From the NCBI RefSeq assembly GCF_002282855.1, contig NZ_NRIR01000008.1:1-64000 (forward strand): DNA of 64,000 nucleotides, in the 5' to 3' direction. The DNA is from Paraferrimonas sedimenticola. Its GTDB lineage: Bacteria; Pseudomonadota; Gammaproteobacteria; Enterobacterales; Shewanellaceae. The notes beneath the pieces are model-generated. The model saw only the letters and a list, made by a program, of their open reading frames with translations, made no database searches and had not been told where the DNA came from. This document shows, in pieces, positions 56,378 to 64,000 of this stretch. A program made the position numbers and the translations under genes. The number at the start of each line of letters is the position of its first letter. Within the stretch, counting starts at the first letter, position 1.

Positions 56378-57340
56378 TTAAGCTCCGCTATAGGTGCAAG
56401 TGGCTTCGACTTCAAAAGCCTTGGTGTTGTCTTTCGGGATCGGTGGGTTATAAACCACCGTCCATTGATTGCCCTCGGGCGTGATCTCGCGACTGCCAAA
56501 GGTCAAGCGGGTGAAGCCTGACGGTTGGGCATTGGCTTGTGTGGTGCGCACGCGATTGCGAACGTGATGCCCATCGCCTTCACTTGCTGGCGTGATGCGT
56601 ACCGGATAAAACAGGTCGGCTTCATCGACCACATAGCCATTGGTTAAGTAACCAGGAACGCTGGTATCTAAGTCGAGCGAGCGCACAGACCATTCGCTAA
56701 AGCGCTTGCTCATTGAGTTGGTTAAGTTCTGCAGCCACGGTAAGGCGTATTCAGTGCCATCGCCTAAGTCGCCGGTCTTACTCACTGTGAACGTGGTTTG
56801 AACCCCGGCAATATCGACGGTGCCGGTAGACTCCATCGAAAAGCCCGGAGCAAGGAATTCGTAATACACCACCAAGGCTTCGCCCGGATTCACGGTAACG
56901 GTGGTTGGGTCGCCAGCGCCGTCTTGAATCAAAGCGCGGCTAACCAAAATCCCTTCGTTGGTGTAAATCCCCACTTCACCAATCGTGCCGGTGGCAGTAT
57001 CTGGCATGAACTCATAACGCATCAGCACGCGAAAATCGGCGGTTTTACTTGGACCGTCATAGCTCGCTTCAATGGCCATGCGATCGTAGCGAGAGTTGTA
57101 GGCTATCGGCGCTTCCAGCTCGGTATCGTCGGCGGTCGGTGGTGTGGTGCCACTACCGACATAACACTGAGCAAAAACGCCACCAGCGTGCGCGGGGCAG
57201 CTCGGTGCGTAACCGGCATGCAGTGCATCGGTAAAAGCTTTTAGGACCAGGTTAGAGCTCGGCTCACCTAACGGGCGCTCACCGTCCTTAGTGATGACTG
57301 CCAAACGATACTGGCCTGATAAGGTTTGAGCGCTATTCAT
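56378..57340 (-). CDS. Phage structural protein (tail)
   Basis: A 320-aa beta-rich protein without signal peptide. It has GEVGIYTNEGILVSRALI in the middle, a motif found in phage tail-fibre or baseplate-type proteins with 'aspect of environment' strands. Specific role unknown. One base separates it from the next gene. Confidence 0.6.
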   Translation of the reverse strand: MNSAQTLSGQYRLAVITKDGERPLGEPSSNLVLKAFTDALHAGYAPSCPAHAGGVFAQCYVGSGTTPPTADDTELEAPIAYNSRYDRMAIEASYDGPSKTADFRVLMRYEFMPDTATGTIGEVGIYTNEGILVSRALIQDGAGDPTTVTVNPGEALVVYYEFLAPGFSMESTGTVDIAGVQTTFTVSKTGDLGDGTEYALPWLQNLTNSMSKRFSEWSVRSLDLDTSVPGYLTNGYVVDEADLFYPVRITPASEGDGHHVRNRVRTTQANAQPSGFTRLTFGSREITPEGNQWTVVYNPPIPKDNTKAFEVEATCTYSGA

Positions 57341-57538
57341 TTACGCATCCTCAAGCGAGTGAGTGTGTAAGTTATGAGTGACGGTCAGGCTGTCGCTGGC
57401 GTCAGGGGTTTGGTCGTCGCTCGGCGCAGTGGTTGGGTACTGTTGGCTAACTAGCGCCAAATCCGTGGGTACCAAGTTTTTCGCCAAGCGACGGTTGTGA
57501 GATAACACCGCGAACAACAAATCAAAGGTGTTTATCAT
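57341..57538 (-). CDS. Small hypothetical phage protein
   Basis: A 65-aa protein with an acidic/Ser-rich C-terminal half ending THNLHTHSLEDA. Its start overlaps the stop of the gene before it by 4 bp, which supports it as a real gene. Not recognised. Confidence 0.6.
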   Translation of the reverse strand: MINTFDLLFAVLSHNRRLAKNLVPTDLALVSQQYPTTAPSDDQTPDASDSLTVTHNLHTHSLEDA

Positions 57539-58185
57539 GCGCTCAGTTCCTCGGCGGGATATAAGTCGCCCACCAATACCCAGCGGTCATTGCCAATGCT
57601 CTTCAGTGCAACGACTGAGTTGCGACCGTTGGCGCGTGCTGCCGATGGCGAGAGCACTTGAACGTTGTAAATTGAGTCGCCTTGAAACCAAACTTCCGCG
57701 TCGGTATCGACCATAAAGAAAATGACGCTATTCGCGCCGGTCACAATATCGCCATCCAATGCGCGAGCGGTGCGACCGACGTTAACAATGACTTTGCCCT
57801 CGTCTACGGTCGGGTTGGCCGGTACTTCGTAATTGAGAATGAAGAAGGTGCGGTGATCCGTACCAGTGACCGATAGCGCGTTGGTGTCGTGCAACTTGTC
57901 CACTATGTCTTCAAGCTGGCGCGAGCTCAGTTCTGAAACACGCATCAGATCCACATCGCCATCCTGGTTAATGTGCAACAGCGAATCCGCGTAAGCGCCA
58001 TCAGGGATAGTGGTCGAGCCGACAAAGCTTTCAGGTAGCTTCAAATGGTTGTCGTTCAGCTGCTCAGTGATTTGGCGCAAATTGACCGAAATGCCGTTGA
58101 GCTTGGCATTCATTTCTTCGGCTTCGATCAGGGTATCCGGCACAAACGGATCGCCGTTTTGCCAGTAAGACAGAGTAAATGACAT
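57535..58185 (-). CDS. Phage tail appendage protein
   Basis: A 216-aa protein. The N-terminal LSYWQNGDPFVPDTLIEAEEMNAKLNGI resembles N-terminal virion-attachment segments of phage tail fibres; a helix and a beta-rich C-terminal half (about 105-210) follow. Attachment role is inferred. Confidence 0.6.
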   Translation of the reverse strand: MSFTLSYWQNGDPFVPDTLIEAEEMNAKLNGISVNLRQITEQLNDNHLKLPESFVGSTTIPDGAYADSLLHINQDGDVDLMRVSELSSRQLEDIVDKLHDTNALSVTGTDHRTFFILNYEVPANPTVDEGKVIVNVGRTARALDGDIVTGANSVIFFMVDTDAEVWFQGDSIYNVQVLSPSAARANGRNSVVALKSIGNDRWVLVGDLYPAEELSA

Positions 58186-58196
58186 GAGGTTGCTCC

Positions 58197-59792
58197 TTAG
58201 CGCCTACGTCCAAGAACTTTGGTGTGTAAGTGGAGTTTGGAAAATACGTGCGGCGGCATGCGCTTGCTGCTCATGGCCAGCTGAACCGCCACGCTGCAGC
58301 CAACGCCTTCGGGGTACAAATCCGCTCGAGCGCTCGAACGGCTCGCCCAATGCGCCTGGTCCCAATGCGCGACGTCCCAAAGCGCACCAGAGCCAAAGAC
58401 CAATTGCTGTGGTGGTGCATCGGGGTTGTCTTCGTCAAAGTACAAGCGCGACTGCAGTTGCACTTCGATCACTTCGTCTAATTCCACAACTAACTTGTGC
58501 CAGCGCTTTTTAATTTCAGGACTGCCAAAGTCCATCAGGTTGGTGCGCAATACACTGGGGTACTCGGTACCGTCAAAGCTGAAAGACTTATCCAGTTGAT
58601 ACAGATAGCCGTCGTTGCCACCAGCAAATAACAGCTCTTCGCCGCTTAGGCTTTCACCAGAGGCGGTGCAAGCGAACGCGGTGCGATAGTTGAGTTTGAA
58701 GTAATGCGGTTGACCGTCCGCCATGAAGGTAACGCAGAGCGCGGTACCGTCATCGAAAAAGAGGCGATATTGGTTTTTGGCCTTAACGACCATCGAGCAA
58801 GTGATTTGCTCAATCTTGTTCACCAACAGGGATTCGACCGCTTGGCTAATCAGTGCCTGGTCAAAGTCACCGAACTCTTGAATGCGGTGCAATTGGGTCA
58901 GACCGCGATCATCGACAAACACCGAATCGCTAATCGTTTGCACAGTACCGGAGCGCATACCGATGCGCGTGCTTAAGCTCTTCAGCTGAAAGTCGGCATC
59001 ACTGGTGCCATAAAGCACGTAGGTACGATTCTTACAGCCAATCGCGCAAGTGTTATCCGGTTGCACTGCCATCGCCGTGATCTCGTCACCGACAGCGATT
59101 TCACCACCACCGTTGTTGGCAGTGAAGTCAGTCGGCTCACCAACCGCTGAGTACACAAACGAACCGCCACGATAGCCGAGTAACAACACTTGGCTAGGCA
59201 GCGCTTCAATGGTGATTGGCGCATCCGGGGAAATGGGGCCGGCGATTTGGGTAAAGGTGGTGCCATCAAATGAGAAGGCGGGATTCTTACCATCGACGCC
59301 ATAGATTTTCACGGCATCGGCGTTGCCCTTAAAGTTCATCAGGCGGGTTTCGAGTTGACCGCCAGCGTTTAGCGTTGGGGTCACTATTACTTGCCAGCCA
59401 GTTGCGGTGGCTTTATATAACTTCGCCTCAGCGCCACCGACTTCGTTGCGCATCGCAAACACTTCGCCTTGATACAGGAACGCGCCGATCACCGGGCCTT
59501 CGCCTGGCACTGGTTGAATCAAAGCGCGTTGCGCATCCATAGCAGCATCTAACGCCGCCAGTGCAGTCTCGTTATCGGGGAATGGGTAATCCGGCAGATC
59601 ACCAATCTGAATCGTGGTGGGCGAGCTGCGTCCGTCAAAGCGCTCAAAGCCTAATACGCGGCGATAGCGCCCAAGCGGGTCTATCTCGATGTTGGTTAGC
59701 TGGCGACACATGCCCGGCGGTACATCGCTATCGGCCATGGCGAGGTTTAAGCCGCCATACAAGCGAACCGGCGCGTTACTGTATCGACGCAT
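58197..59792 (-). CDS. Beta-propeller-like tail hub/stabilisation protein
   Basis: A 531-aa protein. Repeated strand groups with Gly/Tyr-rich turns (LLLGYRGGSFVYSAVGEP, CAIGCKNRTYVLYGTSD, LLFAGGNDGYLYQLDKS) suggest a beta-propeller like the packaged-DNA stabilisation/tail-nozzle proteins of short-tailed phages. It directly follows the adaptor gene, as expected for a tail nozzle. Assignment is by pattern and position. Confidence 0.65.
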   Translation of the reverse strand: MRRYSNAPVRLYGGLNLAMADSDVPPGMCRQLTNIEIDPLGRYRRVLGFERFDGRSSPTTIQIGDLPDYPFPDNETALAALDAAMDAQRALIQPVPGEGPVIGAFLYQGEVFAMRNEVGGAEAKLYKATATGWQVIVTPTLNAGGQLETRLMNFKGNADAVKIYGVDGKNPAFSFDGTTFTQIAGPISPDAPITIEALPSQVLLLGYRGGSFVYSAVGEPTDFTANNGGGEIAVGDEITAMAVQPDNTCAIGCKNRTYVLYGTSDADFQLKSLSTRIGMRSGTVQTISDSVFVDDRGLTQLHRIQEFGDFDQALISQAVESLLVNKIEQITCSMVVKAKNQYRLFFDDGTALCVTFMADGQPHYFKLNYRTAFACTASGESLSGEELLFAGGNDGYLYQLDKSFSFDGTEYPSVLRTNLMDFGSPEIKKRWHKLVVELDEVIEVQLQSRLYFDEDNPDAPPQQLVFGSGALWDVAHWDQAHWASRSSARADLYPEGVGCSVAVQLAMSSKRMPPHVFSKLHLHTKVLGRRR

Positions 59793-59793
59793 G

Positions 59794-60420
59794 CTAAACC
59801 CTTACCGAAGGCAGCTGGTCGATGCACAGCTGATTGTAGAGGTCGCCAAAGCGCATGCTCGCCTTGGTATAAAGGTCATCGTCACTTTCATACAGCGCGT
59901 AATACATCAGCGCCTTGTAAACGATGCAGTCGTGATACTGAGCAGGGACCAGGCTGCGATGATGATCCCGAACTAGGTTGTTGTAGATACGCTGGTAGCT
60001 TATCTGCAAGTCATAGGCTTGATCGGGCGTTGGGTAGAGGTAGATACGGTTATTCGGTGCAATCACCGCGACCGTTGGCATACCGGTTTCGTCTTGGCGA
60101 CCGTCAAACTCGGCATCCCACTCTTCCCATTCGAGTAAGCGCAAGTTGCGAACAATCTTGAGCTTGTTGAATTTGGTTGGGGTACTGATACCAAGCTCAC
60201 CGGCTCGGTATTCCCACTGGTTCACAATTAGTGAACTTGAATCACGGCGCCACAAAAAGCGCCAATCATCCTGAGCTTGTTGGATTTCACGGTTGGCTTG
60301 CTGAACCCAGTTCACCAACCGCTCGTTAATCCCGCTTTGGTTTTCAGTAGTCAGTAACTGCGACTGCCCGGACAAACCTGATTCCAGTCGCAGCAGGGCG
60401 ACCATTTCTAAAAACGTCAT
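59794..60420 (-). CDS. Head-tail adaptor protein
   Basis: A 208-aa protein. The N-terminal helices (LVNWVQQANREIQQAQDDWRFLW) and later IYLYPTPDQAYDLQISYQRIY with YHDCIVYKALMYYALYESDD are typical of phage adaptor/tail-tubular-A-type proteins that attach below the portal. Position after the capsid gene agrees. One base separates it from the next gene. Confidence 0.75.
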   Translation of the reverse strand: MTFLEMVALLRLESGLSGQSQLLTTENQSGINERLVNWVQQANREIQQAQDDWRFLWRRDSSSLIVNQWEYRAGELGISTPTKFNKLKIVRNLRLLEWEEWDAEFDGRQDETGMPTVAVIAPNNRIYLYPTPDQAYDLQISYQRIYNNLVRDHHRSLVPAQYHDCIVYKALMYYALYESDDDLYTKASMRFGDLYNQLCIDQLPSVRV

Positions 60421-60428
60421 GGCGAGCC

Positions 60429-60863
60429 CTAGTCAATGAATGCAATCGGTTCGAAAGGCCAGCGTTGAACCTTCGACTCTTTCAGGATGTTTTGTTGAGT
60501 GACTGGATCTTTCACTGTTTTGTAGCGCTTCTGGATGGCGTTCCGCAGAATGTCATAAACGCCATAAGGCACCGTAACTTCTTCGTCCTTTTTAATTTGG
60601 TAAGGCACACTGTTGAAGATGACCTGAATGTAATTCAAGCCTTCGTCGTTATCTGAGAAAACTCGAAGAGTGACTTTACTCGGTTGTTTCTTACCGGCCT
60701 TTGGAGCGGCAGTTGGATTGGCCGTTGCTTCGAATAGAGCCGGTTCTTGCTCTTCAAGAAACGCGATAACGTCTTTGCGGTCTTGACCTTTCAAATCAAC
60801 GCCGTGTGTCTCAGCTGCGTATTTCACAAGCTGGGCAGTCGAAGTTTTTTTGGTTATTGCCAT
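60429..60863 (-). CDS. Hypothetical phage head protein
   Basis: A 144-aa protein. Residues 1-40 form a small helical HeH/SAP-like fold (STAQLVKYAAE...RKDVIAFLEEQ); a Lys-rich linker leads to a beta-rich C-terminal part (about 60-140). It lies just downstream of the capsid gene and its terminator. It could be a decoration or minor head protein. Confidence 0.6.
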   Translation of the reverse strand: MAITKKTSTAQLVKYAAETHGVDLKGQDRKDVIAFLEEQEPALFEATANPTAAPKAGKKQPSKVTLRVFSDNDEGLNYIQVIFNSVPYQIKKDEEVTVPYGVYDILRNAIQKRYKTVKDPVTQQNILKESKVQRWPFEPIAFID

Positions 60864-60885
60864 GGGGTTGTCTCCAATTGGGCAT

Positions 60886-60914
60886 AAAAAAGGCTCCCAA
60901 AAAAGGGAGCCTTA
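60886..60914 (-). terminator. Terminator after the major capsid gene
   Basis: On the minus strand GGCTCCC / GGGAGCC with a T-rich loop is followed by six Ts. It would reduce transcription into the tail genes after the capsid gene. Confidence 0.85.
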
Positions 60915-60929
60915 GATAGCGGGGTTAGG

Positions 60930-61943
60930 TTATGAAGGATCGACCTCGGCACCCACCTCGACACGGACCATCCACGCATCGTTGAGGATCTTGGCGACAT
61001 ACCAAGTCTTCCAACCAACGGAACCGTTTTGGCCCAACTCGTCGCCATGCTCAGGCTTACCAGGCTGGCGAACCATCGGCTTGATCGCGCCACCGGCTTG
61101 CTTAGAGCCTTTCAGCGGGATACAGCCAAACGCGTTCTGCGCCAGGAACAACACCGGATACACATCCGAGCTAGTGCCACCAGTCGAAATAGCGGTGTCA
61201 CCGTGCGCGGCACCGGCATCAATCCAAGGGTCAAACAGCGGTGAAGACACATAACGCACATCTTCTACGCTGCCCAACTCTTCCATGCAGATAGGCTTAC
61301 GAGAGCCGTACTCTGCAACAGGGGTGAAGTTCGGCATCTTACGAATGCTCGCTTCAATGTCGGTGTGACACACAGCCACATACGCCGCTTCCACCGGAGT
61401 GGTCGAGTAGTTCACGCTGCCAGATAAGATGCTGGTGATCTTCTTGGCGCGTCCCGCCTTCAGGGTGCGAACCGCTAGACGCTGCTCGCGAATGGTTAAC
61501 GGGGCAACCACTTGGTTACGTGCGCTTACGCCATTGGCGTAAATCACGTTGGTACCACCGATAAGCTCACCGAAGGTGATCATTTCGACAGTTTCCGCCG
61601 CTTGCTCACCGGCCATCATCGACATATCAGAACCCACTGGGTCTTCATGCAGATCGTTAACCTTGTCGCTCAGCGGCATCCAAGCACCATGCTGCTGCAA
61701 GGTGGCTTCTACATCGTCGTAACGAAAATCGGTACTAGATGGACGCACACCTTCAGTCAGCGGAGTAAGCGCTGGTGGTAGCGGGATTGGGCGACGAAAC
61801 TTAATAACTTCGCCTTTGTTGCGGGGCATAGGCTTGTTCAAGCCCATTTTGGATAACACGATGATAGGTTCAGCGTGCTCCAACATTTTCTTTTCGGCAT
61901 AGGCGCCTAAACGCGCACCAAGATCGCCGTAAGTATTAGCCAT
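60930..61943 (-). CDS. Major capsid protein, N4-gp56 family
   Basis: A 337-aa HK97-fold capsid protein. The segments FRRPIPLPPALTPLTEGVRPSS, YVAVCHTDIEASIRKMPNF and SVEDVRYVSSPLFDPW are characteristic of the N4-gp56 capsid family. It follows the scaffold gene by 15 bp, giving the usual scaffold-capsid pair, and is followed by its own terminator. Confidence 0.9.
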   Translation of the reverse strand: MANTYGDLGARLGAYAEKKMLEHAEPIIVLSKMGLNKPMPRNKGEVIKFRRPIPLPPALTPLTEGVRPSSTDFRYDDVEATLQQHGAWMPLSDKVNDLHEDPVGSDMSMMAGEQAAETVEMITFGELIGGTNVIYANGVSARNQVVAPLTIREQRLAVRTLKAGRAKKITSILSGSVNYSTTPVEAAYVAVCHTDIEASIRKMPNFTPVAEYGSRKPICMEELGSVEDVRYVSSPLFDPWIDAGAAHGDTAISTGGTSSDVYPVLFLAQNAFGCIPLKGSKQAGGAIKPMVRQPGKPEHGDELGQNGSVGWKTWYVAKILNDAWMVRVEVGAEVDPS

Positions 61944-61958
61944 AACAGACTCCTAGAG

Positions 61959-62852
61959 TTAGCTAGTGATTTGGTTGAAGTAATCAATCGGATCAACGTC
62001 GTCATCAGCGACTTGCGCACGCGCTCCGCCTTTGCGGGGCAACTCGGCATGCTGAGACAACTTGGTTTGTTGCGATTGTTGTGAGGCTTGAGCGGGTGGC
62101 TTCTGGTCCGAAGATTGGAAGCTGCTCGACGCCTTATAGAGATCGAGAGCGCCACTGACTTCGCTGGCGAGTTTGGAGTTCGCCGCCTTTTGCACGAATT
62201 CCGGCTGCTGTGATAACCAGTTCCCAAAAGCGGGGTCGCTTTGGAATGTGGCTGCGTCCGGGTGACGTTGCAGTAAAGCTTGAACTTCCGACTGCTCGCG
62301 CTGCGCTTGCTCCTGGGCAAGTCGCTGCTGCTCTATCGGGCTTAATCGTTCGTCTATGTACTGGGCAATTTCGGGAAAGTCCTCACGCAACTGAGCCGCC
62401 AAGTCGCCTTGATCCGGGTCAGTGTTGTTAGGGTCATCCTCGGGTTTGCCTTCGCCAGAACCGGCGTTCGGCTGCTGTGCTTGCTGCAGTTGCTTTTCAA
62501 GCTCGCTCACCTTGCGGGAGTAACCAGAAACGCGGCCTGCATTGGCCTGCACATCGTTGTGAAGCTGCTGGTTCTGTTGTGCCAAAGCGTTAAAGGCTTC
62601 GCGTTGTGCGTCAGTCGCGCCAGCCCAAATGTCTTCCTCACCAGGAGGGTCGTTTGGGGTGTCGTCGTCCGATGCCTTTGGCTCGTCTTTATTGCCCGGC
62701 TGATCCAACTCATTAACGTCATCCTCGGTACTGCTAGGGTCTTTCGAGCCTGCGTTTTCCTCGGTTAATTCGTTAAATGCGTTGATTGCATCCTCTTCCG
62801 TTTCCACGGTCGGGGCTGCGCTTGATTGCTGTTGTGCTTGGTCTTTACTCAT
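61959..62852 (-). CDS. Scaffolding protein
   Basis: A 297-aa highly acidic protein (Asp/Glu/Gln-rich, about 70% polar). A long helical central region includes two coiled-coil stretches (about 85-125 and 165-200), and a basic C-terminal end follows. Composition, size and place before the capsid gene are those of phage scaffold proteins, which guide procapsid assembly and then leave. Confidence 0.8.
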   Translation of the reverse strand: MSKDQAQQQSSAAPTVETEEDAINAFNELTEENAGSKDPSSTEDDVNELDQPGNKDEPKASDDDTPNDPPGEEDIWAGATDAQREAFNALAQQNQQLHNDVQANAGRVSGYSRKVSELEKQLQQAQQPNAGSGEGKPEDDPNNTDPDQGDLAAQLREDFPEIAQYIDERLSPIEQQRLAQEQAQREQSEVQALLQRHPDAATFQSDPAFGNWLSQQPEFVQKAANSKLASEVSGALDLYKASSSFQSSDQKPPAQASQQSQQTKLSQHAELPRKGGARAQVADDDVDPIDYFNQITS

Positions 62853-62873
62853 GGTGTGCCTCTTTGCAGTCCA

Positions 62874-62922
62874 TAAAAAAACCCGCTCAACAGCGGGTAT
62901 AAAAAAACCGCCAAAAGGCGGT
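62874..62922 (-). terminator. Tandem terminators upstream of scaffold-capsid genes
   Basis: Two hairpins in a row on the minus strand: CCGCC/GGCGG with TTTT loop and seven Ts (62901-62922), then ACCCGCT/AGCGGGT with seven Ts (62874-62898). They lie between the small ORF and the scaffold gene. Confidence 0.88.
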
Positions 62923-62939
62923 CGGTATTTGAGGGGCGA

Positions 62940-63119
62940 TTAGTCGTCTGCCAGTTCAGGCGTGCTCGGGTAATCGTCCAGAATGTGTTTAATCTGCGCT
63001 ATCTGTCCGCGGATCTCGGCGGCGTCGATGGGGTCGCGCATTTCGGCTAAGTCTTCTAGCAACTCCTGACGCTCTCGCTCAAGGCGCTTAGCGACTTTGC
63101 TCCAAGTGAGAAGGCTCAT
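62940..63119 (-). CDS. Small phage protein after portal
   Basis: A 59-aa charged helical protein (MSLLTWSKVAKRLERERQEL, ending DYPSTPELADD). It starts 3 bp after the portal stop and ends just before the tandem terminators. It is unrecognised; the tight spacing argues that it is translated. Confidence 0.6.
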   Translation of the reverse strand: MSLLTWSKVAKRLERERQELLEDLAEMRDPIDAAEIRGQIAQIKHILDDYPSTPELADD

Positions 63120-63122
63120 GAC

Positions 63123-64000
63123 TTACTCCAAGCCGTAGTTAGCGGTTTGACCGGCATTTTGCTTAATGCGTACTTCGGCCATGAATTTATCCCACTCCAA
63201 CTGATTGCGAGTTCGGATCTTCTCAAGCTCAGTGAGTAGCTTCTCGGTATTGATTTGCTTCGCCTGGGCCAGCTTCATCACTTCGATGCGCTCGGCAGAC
63301 TCGTTAGCTTGCATGCTAGCGGCAATCTCTTGCTGTTTGGTTTGCGCAGAGAGGTGCAATTCAGACATATCCATTTGATGCTTCTGTTGCGCTAACTCCT
63401 TCTCAAACGCCATCTTCGCTTGTTGACCTTGCTGGCGCATCTGCTCAACCACAATCGCCGGGTCGCTCGGTTGGCCAGCGCTCTCTTCCTGTTGCTTGTG
63501 ATAAGCCTTGAGCTCGTCTTCGGTAGGAATAATCGACTTCGGCAACTGCTGAGTCTTCGCCCATTCGCGTAGGATCTCAGTAGCTTTTAGCGCCAGCACT
63601 GGCCTAAAGACTTCGCTATTGCCAGCGGTGTTAATGAAATTGGTCATCGCTTGCGCCACTTGCTCTTTAATCAGTAAAGCGCTGGTGCCGCGTGCTTGGA
63701 TCTGGAAATCGCCTTTAATTTCGTTATCGTCGCTGTGTTCCATGTTGAAGTGGTAGAAGTCGCTGATTAGCGGCGTGGTGATATGATCATCCCAATACTT
63801 CACCTGTTCACGGCGAACGGTATTAGCGGCGTTCATTAGCATGCTCATGCCGCCCAAGGTTTGACTGGCCGGGCCTTGCTCGCCTTGTTGCAGCATTGGC
63901 ACGCCAGAAACTTCGTCAAACAGCACGCGAGCGACTTGGTAAACGCTGGATAGGTCAGCGATGTGGTTGTTGAACTCAAACGCGCTCATGGCTTGCTTAA
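63123..64000 (-). CDS. Portal protein, C-terminal part
   Basis: At least 292 residues, open past the window edge on the 5' side; a Met codon at 63989 is internal rather than a start, as the frame continues through KQA before it. SQTLGGMSMLMNAANTVRREQVKYWDDHITTPLI and NIEMHS-type segments (here FNMEHSDDNEIKGDFQI) match the C-terminal crown/wing of podovirus portal proteins. A long coiled coil (about 190-280 of the visible part) ends it. The portal forms the DNA entry ring with the terminase, which should be encoded just beyond the window. Confidence 0.8.
   Translation of the reverse strand, partial: KQAMSAFEFNNHIADLSSVYQVARVLFDEVSGVPMLQQGEQGPASQTLGGMSMLMNAANTVRREQVKYWDDHITTPLISDFYHFNMEHSDDNEIKGDFQIQARGTSALLIKEQVAQAMTNFINTAGNSEVFRPVLALKATEILREWAKTQQLPKSIIPTEDELKAYHKQQEESAGQPSDPAIVVEQMRQQGQQAKMAFEKELAQQKHQMDMSELHLSAQTKQQEIAASMQANESAERIEVMKLAQAKQINTEKLLTELEKIRTRNQLEWDKFMAEVRIKQNAGQTANYGLE

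Larger units (their letters stand above)
34225..64000. mobile_element. Prophage integrated in radC (right part outside the window)
   Basis: It starts at the radC junction (34225). It carries a complete leftward late operon with portal, scaffold, N4-gp56-type capsid, adaptor, tail, spike, ejection and polyvalent proteins, all intact. Short-tailed (podovirus-like) morphology is inferred: there is an adaptor and no tape measure, sheath or tail-tube genes. Integrase, terminase and regulatory genes are not in this window. No frameshifts were seen, so the late region looks functional. Confidence 0.9.

Overview
The window is a chromosomal segment of a gammaproteobacterium, most likely a marine Alteromonadales/Aeromonadales-type organism (tentative). 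The evidence is murI next to what looks like an rRNA promoter, the trmA-fabR pairing, the ilvLGMEDA gene order with divergent ilvY-ilvC, leuLABCD with a leucine leader, and rpmB-rpmG-radC. No 16S gene lies in the window, so the genus is not resolved.

Layout. Positions 1-5,900 hold housekeeping genes: a leftward rRNA-type promoter at the edge, a membrane-anchored RRM protein, murI, trmA, fabR, a fatty-acid desaturase with a palindromic operator candidate, and a class V aminotransferase. Positions 5,900-10,480 are an accessory islet: an LRR lipoprotein, a ParB-like protein, a structured non-coding stretch and a large serine recombinase. Positions 10,500-21,700 hold an EF-G-like GTPase and the branched-chain amino-acid cluster (ilvA, D, E, M, G behind an ilvL attenuator, then ilvC and its regulator ilvY). 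Positions 21,700-30,300 carry a small membrane protein, ygiQ, a GNAT, a MAPEG protein, and leuD, C, B, A behind a leuL attenuator. Positions 30,400-34,045 carry recQ, rarD, rpmG and rpmB.

From 34,225 to the end of the window lies a prophage inserted in radC. Only the last 59 codons of radC remain, beside rpmB. The prophage late operon runs right to left: portal (cut by the window end), a small ORF, scaffold, N4-gp56-type major capsid protein, adaptor and tail proteins, two tandem paralogous structural proteins, a 1,218-aa spike-like protein, several putative internal or ejection proteins including a GNAT, and a 3,598-aa polyvalent protein. Two small membrane proteins on the opposite strand lie between that gene and the radC junction. 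Integrase, terminase and lysogeny genes are not in view and should lie beyond position 64,000.

The most unusual elements are the polyvalent giant protein, the recombinase/ParB-like islet with its structured intergenic region, and several clean regulatory sites: two attenuators, an operator-like palindrome over the desaturase start site and a 4 x 16-bp tandem repeat. The giant protein has a ParB-like domain, two separate HExxH zincin motifs, an intact RadC/JAMM-type domain followed by an apparently degenerate copy, and an LPD38-like tail, and it is carried by a phage that itself breaks host radC.
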